Made by a program: the position numbers and the translations under genes. A DNA stretch of 12,394 bases from an uncultured Mucilaginibacter sp. (GTDB lineage: Bacteria > Bacteroidota > Bacteroidia > Sphingobacteriales > Sphingobacteriaceae). A model generated the notes under the pieces. That model was not told the origin of the DNA and ran no database searches. It saw only the letters and a program-made list of their open reading frames with translations. Positions 6,080 through 12,394 of this stretch are shown piece by piece; within the stretch, counting starts at the first letter, position 1, and every line of letters starts with the position of its first letter. The stretch spans positions 1 to 12,394 of the forward strand of contig CAMLFI010000035.1 of NCBI GenBank assembly GCA_946479225.1, written 5' to 3'.

Positions 6080-6454
6080 ATGAGAAAACGCTTTCAGCTT
6101 ACATTAACCATTAACAATTTTAAATTGTTGATGAAACACTATTTTTCAAAAGGGATTTCTGTTTTTAACAAACGCAGATTGTTTAGCGAGTTAAACGATG
6201 CAAGTATTGTTAAGGATGATAATTTGCCACTCAACATTGTGCAGCCCGGATCTAAGGTGCTGGTGCGCAACATTAGCAAGCGCCAAACTTACAGGGTACA
6301 CATTGTACATGAAAACCAGGATGCGGGCAACTTAAATAAAATACCGGTTACAGATCCTCTTTCAATAGCTTTATTAGGTTACGCAAGGGGCCATCGTACG
6401 GAGTGGGAAATGCCTGATGGCGTGCATCAATTTGAGATCGTGTCGGTTAGTTGA
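6080..6454 (+). CDS. Small GreA/GreB C-terminal-domain protein, Rnk-like
   Basis: 124 residues if started at 6080. From about residue 52 the protein reads VQPGSKVLVRNI, RQTYRVHIV, then PLSIALLGYARGHRTEWEMPDG, matching the FKBP-like C-terminal domain of GreA/GreB and Rnk (where a nearly invariant A-LLG-x-x-x-G precedes a W-x-x-P-x-G). GreA/GreB reach into the RNA polymerase secondary channel with an N-terminal coiled coil carrying acidic residues. Here the N-terminal part (about 50 residues, basic, few acids at a tip) is too short for that, so transcript cleavage is unlikely; binding RNA polymerase, or another role as for Rnk, is inference. An in-frame ATG at 6131 (residue 18, MKHYFSKG) lies in a palindrome and could be the true start. 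The gene is convergent with the permease gene, 78 bp apart. Confidence 0.78.
   Translation: MRKRFQLTLTINNFKLLMKHYFSKGISVFNKRRLFSELNDASIVKDDNLPLNIVQPGSKVLVRNISKRQTYRVHIVHENQDAGNLNKIPVTDPLSIALLGYARGHRTEWEMPDGVHQFEIVSVS
6109..6133. promoter_or_regulatory. Perfect palindrome over the alternative start of the Rnk-like gene
   Basis: AACAATTT (6113-6120), one central T, and AAATTGTT (6122-6129) form a perfect 8-bp inverted repeat, extended outward by CATT/GATG with one G-T pair to 12 bp per side. The in-frame ATG at 6131 is inside the right arm. It could be an operator or an RNA hairpin covering that start; if translation begins at 6080 it lies inside the coding region. Confidence 0.4.
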
Positions 6455-6532
6455 TATTAAAATCGACAGAGCACACCAACTAGCTTTAGAAAACCTGGTG
6501 TTCATTGCCTTTCTATTTAACGGTTGTGCTTA

Positions 6533-8902
6533 TCAGTCGGCCTTTAAACTACGCACTGGATTACTTAATGCGGCTTTAACCGATTGATAACTGATGGTTA
6601 ACAAGGCAACAATAATGGCAAGAGAACCCGCAACAGCAAATATCCACCAGTTAAGTTCTATACGGAAGGCATAGTTGCCTAACCAATTATCCATTGCATA
6701 CCAGGCTACCGGAAAAGCAATTACCAATGACAGCAAAACAAGCTTCACAAAATCCTTTATCAAAATTCCAACCACATTGAATACGCCTGCGCCCAATACC
6801 CGTCGCACACCAATCTCTTTTACGCGCCTTTGTGTGGCAAAAGTTGCCAAACCAAATAATCCCAAACAAGAAACGATAATTGAAACGATAGAGAATGTAT
6901 TAAATAAAATCCCCATTCGCTGCTCGGCTATATACAGTTTTGACAGATCCTGGTCAACAAAACCATAAGCAAATGGCGCGGTGGGATAAACTTGGTCAAA
7001 TATTTCCCTTAATTTCGCAACAACAGGCTGTAGCCTGACCTGATTGGTTCGCAAAACCAAATAGCCTCCGTTATTGGTCTGTTTCATAATAAGCGGCTCT
7101 ATTGGCTGTTGCACTGGTTTAAAATTGAAGTCCTTTACAACGCCGATGATATAACCCTCATGACCCTTGCTGCTGATTTTTTGACCAACTGCATTTGAAG
7201 CGATAAATCCCATTAGTTTAGCCGCCTTTTCATTTACAAGATAATTACTTTCATCTTCTTTAATTTGCTCGTTAAAACCCCGCCCTGCTAGTAAATGCAT
7301 ACCAAAGGTTTGAAGGAACCTGCCATCAATACTAATGTGGGGAAATAGTATCTGTAATTGGGGATCTTTGTTAAGCCAGGTTACGTCATTAGTTGCCGAG
7401 GCTAAATTGGTTGGAAGTTGATTGATCAATGTGTAATCTGTAAATTCAGGTACCTGAGCTAAAACAGACTTTAAAGCCCGGTAGTTATTCCTAAGATCAC
7501 CTATCTTGGGCATTTGCAGATACAATAAATTTTCTTTGTTGTAGCCCATATCGCGGCTCTTTATAAACCTTAGTTGATAGTTTACAACAATGGTACTCAC
7601 AATCAAAATCGTCGCGATAGCAAATTGGAAAACTACCAATCCGTTTCTTAAATAGGATTTTTGTCCACCGATGATCTTCAAACCTTTTAATACTTTGGAT
7701 GGACTGAAAGATGACATGACGAAAGCCGGATAGCTGCCGGAGATGATGCCGACTGTAATTGCCAAACCCAACAAGGTTCCCGCCAATTTTATATTTAAGA
7801 GTTGAACAGTTAAAGCTTTGCCAGAAAGTTCATTAAAAACCGGAAGTAACAGTATGGACAAGACACAGCTAACTATCATGGATAACAGAGCTACTAATAT
7901 AGATTCCGTCATAAATTGAGCGATAAGCTGGCCACGTAATGCGCCTATGGTTTTGCGCAATCCCACTTCTTTGGCCCTTTGACTGCTTAGCGCAGTAGAA
8001 AGGTTCATGAAGTTAATGCAGGCTAACAGCAGAATGAACAAGGCAACCAGGAAAAATATCGCTACATACTGCTTGTTGCCTTGGCCGTCAACATCCAATA
8101 CCAAATTAGAATGTAAATGTATTTCTGTGAGTGGTTGGAAAGTAAAGCTGCTTTTAGTGTTGGTACTGTTATTTGACTTGTAGATTGCATCGGTTTGCTG
8201 CTCCAGCGTTTTAATAGAGGCAGTGGTAGTTTTAAAACGCTTGTCGAGTTTTACATAGCTGTATGCTGCAAAATTATCCCATACTTGTCCGTTAGATCGG
8301 TTGTAGAGGTCAATGGGTAACAGCATGCTAAATTGTAAGTGAGAATTATGAGGAACATTTTTTAATACTCCGCTTACCTGATAATTATGTCCGTCAATAT
8401 CGTTATCAATATGAATCACCTTCCCGATCACATCGCTTGTTCCGAAATATTTAATAGCAGCTGCTTCGGTGATCACAACACCGTTAGGTCGGGAAAGAAC
8501 CGAATGCTTTTCTCCATGCAAAAGCGGGTAACTAAAAACCAATAAAAAATTTGGATCTGCGTAATAGATATTTTTTTCGGCAAATTTTTCACTGCCTATT
8601 GTAATATTCGCGTTGATCGGTACCACGCGTGTTACTGATTCTACAATAGGCATCTGCTGTTTTATGGCCGCTAATAACGGTGGAGGTGTTACTGCAGCGG
8701 GAGTGCCCGATACGTTGGCGGTTATTCTATAGATGTCTGCTGCCTTGTCATTAAACTTGTCATAACTCCGTTCGTCCTGAACCCATAAAATTATCAGTAT
8801 GCTACAAGCCATACCCGTGCCTAAACCAAAGATGTTGAGCAAAGTAAATAACTTAAACTTGCGAAGGGCGCGGAAAGCCGTGGTCAGATAGTTTTGAAAC
8901 AT
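6533..8902 (-). CDS. ABC transporter permease, two-module FtsX/MacB type
   Basis: 789 residues, typical for the duplicated Bacteroidota permeases. Each half has a MacB-type periplasmic domain and an FtsX domain. Hydrophobic segments are at about 20-40, 280-300, 330-355, 372-392, 420-441, 665-688, 715-735 and 752-772, with periplasmic parts at 41-279 and 442-664. The two ATPase-coupling motifs are KEVGLRKTIGA (311-321) and KEIGVRRVLGA (695-705), and the C-terminus NPVRSLKAD is characteristic. Members of the family act as mechanotransmission permeases with a LolD/MacB-like ATPase, exporting peptides, drugs or lipoproteins or signalling stress. No ATPase gene lies next to it here, so it must borrow one if active; the substrate is unknown. 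No strong promoter is visible; TATCTTTA (8996-8989, minus strand) is a one-mismatch -7 box. Confidence 0.92.
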   Translation of the reverse strand: MFQNYLTTAFRALRKFKLFTLLNIFGLGTGMACSILIILWVQDERSYDKFNDKAADIYRITANVSGTPAAVTPPPLLAAIKQQMPIVESVTRVVPINANITIGSEKFAEKNIYYADPNFLLVFSYPLLHGEKHSVLSRPNGVVITEAAAIKYFGTSDVIGKVIHIDNDIDGHNYQVSGVLKNVPHNSHLQFSMLLPIDLYNRSNGQVWDNFAAYSYVKLDKRFKTTTASIKTLEQQTDAIYKSNNSTNTKSSFTFQPLTEIHLHSNLVLDVDGQGNKQYVAIFFLVALFILLLACINFMNLSTALSSQRAKEVGLRKTIGALRGQLIAQFMTESILVALLSMIVSCVLSILLLPVFNELSGKALTVQLLNIKLAGTLLGLAITVGIISGSYPAFVMSSFSPSKVLKGLKIIGGQKSYLRNGLVVFQFAIATILIVSTIVVNYQLRFIKSRDMGYNKENLLYLQMPKIGDLRNNYRALKSVLAQVPEFTDYTLINQLPTNLASATNDVTWLNKDPQLQILFPHISIDGRFLQTFGMHLLAGRGFNEQIKEDESNYLVNEKAAKLMGFIASNAVGQKISSKGHEGYIIGVVKDFNFKPVQQPIEPLIMKQTNNGGYLVLRTNQVRLQPVVAKLREIFDQVYPTAPFAYGFVDQDLSKLYIAEQRMGILFNTFSIVSIIVSCLGLFGLATFATQRRVKEIGVRRVLGAGVFNVVGILIKDFVKLVLLSLVIAFPVAWYAMDNWLGNYAFRIELNWWIFAVAGSLAIIVALLTISYQSVKAALSNPVRSLKAD

Positions 8903-9014
8903 AGCGTGTGAATTGATTGTCTGATATGATCTATTTTTATACCATCTTCATAAAAGTTTGATTATAAATACGTTAAGTTCTCTTTTGATAAAGATAGGTG
9001 TTCGCTAACGATAC

Positions 9015-9041
9015 ATCCAACGTTCGTTTTTGGATTTTTTT
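9015..9041 (+). other. Hairpin with T-tract in a divergent promoter region
   Basis: ATCCAA (9015-9020) pairs with TTGGAT (9030-9035) across a 9-nt loop and is followed by a run of seven T (9035-9041). In shape it is a short intrinsic terminator for the plus strand, yet it lies between divergent starts (8902 and 9117). It could be an attenuator for the small membrane protein or the end of a small RNA; the stem is AT-rich and weak. Confidence 0.35.
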
Positions 9042-9116
9042 AATCATCAACCAAATTAATTGTAATACCAAAATAATTGCGGTACTTTAAGCTTCAGAAA
9101 CAGCATCAACGAAAAA

Positions 9117-9392
9117 ATGGATAACTCACAGCAAAACACTATCGAAGAATTGGAAAAACCGGCAGCCTCACAAAGGAACGTTATAATAGCCGGTTATGTA
9201 TTTGCTTTATTGGGTGGGCTGATAGGCGTTTTTATCGGTCAGTATCTGGCGGGCTACAGAAAGACGTTACCCAACGGAGAAGTAGTGTTGGCGCACAGTG
9301 ACAGCGACCGGAAACACGGCAAGTATATTATGACCATTGGCACTATCATGTTGATAGTTGTTTGCTTTTTGAAGTTGACCCACAAGATTTAG
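9117..9392 (+). CDS. Small two-helix membrane protein, unknown function
   Basis: 91 residues from the ATG at 9117, preceded by the A-rich stretch usual for Bacteroidota starts. A polar N-terminus of about 22 residues (MDNSQQNTIEELEKPAAS) leads into helix 1 (about 23-46, GYVFALLGGLIGVFIGQYLAG, rich in small residues), a charged loop with HSDSDRKHGKY (60-70), and helix 2 (about 71-87). Both ends and the short loop suggest a helical hairpin in the inner membrane, but I cannot fix the topology. The pattern GYxFALLGGxxGxxIG followed by a RKHGK loop recalls small uncharacterised proteins I have seen in Bacteroidota; no function is known to me. It stands alone between the divergent permease gene and a long intergenic region. 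Confidence 0.75.
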   Translation: MDNSQQNTIEELEKPAASQRNVIIAGYVFALLGGLIGVFIGQYLAGYRKTLPNGEVVLAHSDSDRKHGKYIMTIGTIMLIVVCFLKLTHKI

Positions 9393-9428
9393 CGTAGCTA
9401 TGCCTTGCATTTGAGGCTTAAATTTTCC

Positions 9429-9643
9429 TGATCCACGATGATCCAAAGTGATCCAAAAAAGTGTAAATTTTTGTATTTTTCAACACTCTGATAATTAGGA
9501 TGTTGCAGCCATTTTACGGCTAATTTTACTGACTTAAAAGTAGTTGTAATATTTTCAGTTAAAAAAATGTAAATATTTACTTATCAGCTATTTATAAAAT
9601 ACTGATCCAACTTTTTTTGCCGGGACGTATATTTTTTGGATCA
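9429..9643. repeat. TGATCCA repeats in the 337-bp gap before the enolase terminator
   Basis: TGATCCA occurs three times with an exact 10-bp period (9429-9435, 9439-9445, 9449-9455), which places the copies on one face of the helix. A fourth copy (9603-9609) faces an inverted copy TGGATCA (9637-9643), giving a potential stem with a 27-nt loop. Between them lies a perfect 12-bp palindrome GTAAATATTTAC (9569-9580). The rest of 9393-9729 is AT-rich and I see no gene in it. A protein-binding site or the 3' end of an untranslated RNA is possible; neither can be shown from sequence alone. Confidence 0.5.
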
Positions 9644-9664
9644 CCCCGTTTTCTTTTATTTTCC

Positions 9665-9697
9665 AATAAAAAAGGCCCTCCAACCAGGAGAGCCTTT
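9665..9697 (-). terminator. Intrinsic terminator of enolase
   Basis: On the minus strand AAAGGC-T-CTCC (9697-9687) pairs with GGAG-G-GCCTTT (9681-9671) over a 5-nt loop, followed by TTTATT. The hairpin starts 32 bp after the eno stop codon and is a classic rho-independent terminator. On the plus strand it is followed by a less regular T-rich stretch, so some activity in that direction is possible. Confidence 0.85.
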
Positions 9698-9729
9698 AAC
9701 TTTTAGCTTTCGCCTTTTACCTCAAAAGC

Positions 9730-11046
<1,317 letters not shown>

Positions 11047-11059
11047 TTATACTGCACCA

Positions 11060-11078
11060 AAGTGTAAATTATACACTT
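11060..11078. promoter_or_regulatory. Inverted repeat at the enolase transcription start region
   Basis: AAGTGTA (11060-11066) and TACACTT (11072-11078) form a perfect 7-bp inverted repeat with a 5-bp spacer. It lies just downstream of the eno -7 box, at or just after the expected transcription start, a usual place for a repressor operator or a leader hairpin. No regulator can be named. Confidence 0.45.
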
Positions 11079-11086
11079 AGATTAGT

Positions 11087-11119
11087 CAAAGATACAAATC
11101 TCAAATAAATATGCGCAAA
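11087..11119 (-). promoter_or_regulatory. Promoter of enolase (-33/-7, Bacteroidota type)
   Basis: On the minus strand a -33 TTTG (11119-11116) is followed after 21 bp by TATCTTTG (11094-11087), an exact match to TAnnTTTG. The expected start is about 50 bp before the eno ATG. Box sequences and spacing fit the consensus recognised by the Bacteroidota primary sigma factor. Confidence 0.65.
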
Positions 11120-11153
11120 AACTTTAAATATTAACATTTACTTAATATAAAGC

Positions 11154-11882
11154 TTAGTCGTTTGAGGTCGGTATATGTTCTTTTGCTTTGGCGTGGTTAC
11201 GAACAATACGATAGTTAATATTAATCGCTAAGTTGTTTTTAGCGCCCGGAGCAGTAAAGTTGTAATTGTACTGGTTGAGCCAGCTTAACTGCACGCTAAG
11301 CGACTTATCAAACTGATAACCAAGCCCTGCCGAAAAACGGTTACGCTCAAAATGTGGTGCTTTATTGTTAAAGAAAACCTCATCAAATACGCCAAGAAAG
11401 AATGTTCCCGGAAGTACCTTTTTGTTGTTTAATGGTATAACCATGTTAAGGCGGTAACGGAAACGGTTGCGGTAAACCCCATTTACCCAGCGCTGCTCCG
11501 CGCGGTAGCGGTGCTCAAATTTCACCCTGTCTAAAAAGCTGTTAATGGTCATTTGCTCCCACATTCTAAACTCAGTGCTCGGTGTAAGCCCAAGGTCATT
11601 TTCCCCGGTAACATAGCGCCCTGTACCCAAAAGGACGGTGTAATTGTTAGCTATATCATAGCTGATACCACCTTTGGTTTCTGAGTAAAAGAACTGGTTG
11701 AAGAATTCGTTAGACCGTGTTTGCAATTCGACATAAGCGCCCCAGCGGGTAACGCTGTCGCCGGGCATTGTTATTGTCGCTATACCAAATACGCCGGTTT
11801 TGTTGTTTTGCGCTTTCGCGGAAAAAGAGATAACTGAGAGGATGAAAAGCAGACCTGCTAACTGCGCTTTAAATTTTACCAT
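11154..11882 (-). CDS. DUF2490 family outer-membrane barrel-like protein
   Basis: 242 residues. A signal peptide (1-24, cleavage AKA|Q) is followed by a protein made of alternating beta strands with many aromatic residues, as in outer-membrane barrels. The DUF2490 signature is clear: FEHRYRAEQRW (122-132), NGVYRNRFRYRLN, then PHFERNRFSAGLGYQF and the closing INYRIV. The role of DUF2490 proteins is unknown; location in the outer membrane is inferred from the signal peptide and strand pattern. The gene stops 125 bp before eno on the same strand. A likely promoter is at 11908-11935. Upstream on the same strand is a paralogue (12000-12394), so this is a tandem duplication. Confidence 0.85.
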   Translation of the reverse strand: MVKFKAQLAGLLFILSVISFSAKAQNNKTGVFGIATITMPGDSVTRWGAYVELQTRSNEFFNQFFYSETKGGISYDIANNYTVLLGTGRYVTGENDLGLTPSTEFRMWEQMTINSFLDRVKFEHRYRAEQRWVNGVYRNRFRYRLNMVIPLNNKKVLPGTFFLGVFDEVFFNNKAPHFERNRFSAGLGYQFDKSLSVQLSWLNQYNYNFTAPGAKNNLAININYRIVRNHAKAKEHIPTSND

Positions 11883-11970
11883 GTTAAGTTTGTGTAAATT
11901 CTATGCGCAAATGTATTTTGTTAATATTACCTCAACATTAAGTTTTAATCGCTTAATGTTAAGTTTGTGT
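11881..11970. repeat. Direct and inverted repeats between the two DUF2490 genes
   Basis: The 15-mer ATGTTAAGTTTGTGT occurs at 11881-11895, overlapping the start codon of the downstream gene, and again at 11956-11970. A perfect 9-bp inverted repeat AACATTAAG (11934-11942) and CTTAATGTT (11952-11960) with a 9-nt spacer ends inside the second copy. No T-tract follows in either direction, which argues against a simple terminator for the upstream gene. Regulatory sites or traces of the gene duplication are both possible. Confidence 0.6.
11908..11935 (-). promoter_or_regulatory. Putative promoter of the downstream DUF2490 gene
   Basis: On the minus strand TACATTTG (11915-11908) matches TAnnTTTG exactly, with TTG (11935-11933) 17 bp upstream as -33 element. 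The expected start gives a short leader of roughly 20 bp before the ATG at 11882. The -33 element overlaps the left arm of the inverted repeat at 11934-11960, which could therefore act as an operator. Confidence 0.55.
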
Positions 11971-11999
11971 TAACAATAATTTCAATACTTGCATGGTAA

Positions 12000-12394
12000 T
12001 TATATATGAGGATGGGGCTTATGTGTACCACGTGTTATCCTGTAAATAATGGCAAGGGCCACACTGCCTTTAGCTGCTGTATTGGTTGACGTATGGATAT
12101 ATTGATGTGACCAGCCTGTTTGTACCCTTGTTGATTTATTGAACTGATAGCCTACAGTCGCTAAAAAACGGTTACGCTCAAAATGAGGTACCGTATTATT
12201 AAACGACATTTCATCATTAACATTAATGTAAAGCGTATTGGGCCCCATTTGGCGGTGCGTTACCGGAAGCAATACACTTAACCTGTAACTAAAGCGGTTA
12301 CGATAAGCACGATTAAGCCAGCGCTGCTCAACCCTGAAGCGGCTCTCTAAATTAAACCGGTGCCAGTTTTCGTTAATTGTTACCTGTTCCCACA
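12000..12394 (-). CDS. DUF2490 family protein, tandem paralogue (C-terminal part)
   Basis: The frame is open to the right edge, so this is the last 130 residues of a longer gene; the short version starting at a TTG at 12272 would cut the domain. It begins WEQVTINENWHRFN and has VEQRWLNRAYRNRFSYRL, PHFERNRF and GYQFNKS, aligning end to end with the downstream paralogue (WEQMTINSFLDRVKF, AEQRWVNGVYRNRFRYRL, PHFERNRF, GYQFDKS). The closing strand IIYRITR is also kept, but the tail is short and rich in His and Pro (THKPHPHI). Function unknown; a signal peptide is expected outside the window. The stop lies 117 bp upstream of the start of the paralogue. Confidence 0.85.
   Translation of the reverse strand, partial: WEQVTINENWHRFNLESRFRVEQRWLNRAYRNRFSYRLSVLLPVTHRQMGPNTLYINVNDEMSFNNTVPHFERNRFLATVGYQFNKSTRVQTGWSHQYIHTSTNTAAKGSVALAIIYRITRGTHKPHPHI

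Noticed and set aside
6470..6530. Bidirectional terminator between the Rnk-like gene and the permease gene
   Set aside because: ACACCA (6473-6478) and TGGTGT (6496-6501) can pair, but the loop is long, the stem short and there is no T-tract, so I do not call it.
8989..8996. Promoter -7 box of the permease gene (TATCTTTA on the minus strand)
   Set aside because: It lacks the final conserved G and is nearly 90 bp from the start codon without a -33 element; mentioned in the gene entry only.
12000..12272. Complete 90-residue protein starting at a TTG
   Set aside because: The same frame continues without a stop to the window edge and encodes the missing DUF2490 signature, so the gene is partial rather than short.

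Overview
The window looks like chromosomal DNA of a Bacteroidota bacterium, most likely Sphingobacteriaceae (Mucilaginibacter/Pedobacter-like). The reasons are moderate GC, start codons without Shine-Dalgarno sequences, several good matches to the Bacteroidota -7 box TAnnTTTG, DUF2490 and DUF4369 proteins, and a two-module FtsX-type permease of the kind common in that phylum. The genus is inferred from general appearance only. There is no tRNA, rRNA, CRISPR array, transposase or phage gene, and this is mostly a housekeeping and envelope region.

Layout: (1) 1-1511, minus strand: an arginase/formimidoylglutamase-fold protein with a degenerate metal site, followed by the secreted N-terminus of a DUF4369/TlpA-like protein cut by the window edge. 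(2) 1516-1723: two facing arrays of a degenerate 8-bp repeat in the gap to the divergent gene. (3) 1730-3451: an NAD(P)-dependent epimerase-like SDR protein (plus) converges on the peptidoglycan transglycosylase mtgA (minus); an inverted pair of C-rich repeats supplies the last codons of both. (4) 3505-5780: a RhlE-type DEAD-box helicase (minus, upstream of mtgA) diverges from a zinc-less Fpg/Nei-type DNA glycosylase (plus). (5) 5781-6454: a strongly structured leader before a small GreA/GreB C-terminal-domain (Rnk-like) protein. (6) 6533-8902: an orphan FtsX/MacB-type permease (minus), divergent from a small two-helix membrane protein (9117-9392). (7) 9393-9729: a 337-bp AT-rich gap with phased TGATCCA repeats and the enolase terminator. 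(8) 9730-12394: enolase with its own promoter, then two tandem DUF2490 outer-membrane-barrel-like proteins, the second cut by the window end.

The genes are mostly independent units rather than one pathway: central carbon metabolism (eno), cell wall (mtgA), RNA remodelling (helicase), base-excision repair (glycosylase), transcription-related regulation (Rnk-like) and envelope proteins. I found no clear new multi-gene system. The points most worth a second look are the predicted three-way-junction leader at 5992-6070, the apparent pseudoenzyme at 330-1511, the zinc-less glycosylase, and the two inverted repeat elements at 1516-1723 and 2689-2763 that merge with gene ends.
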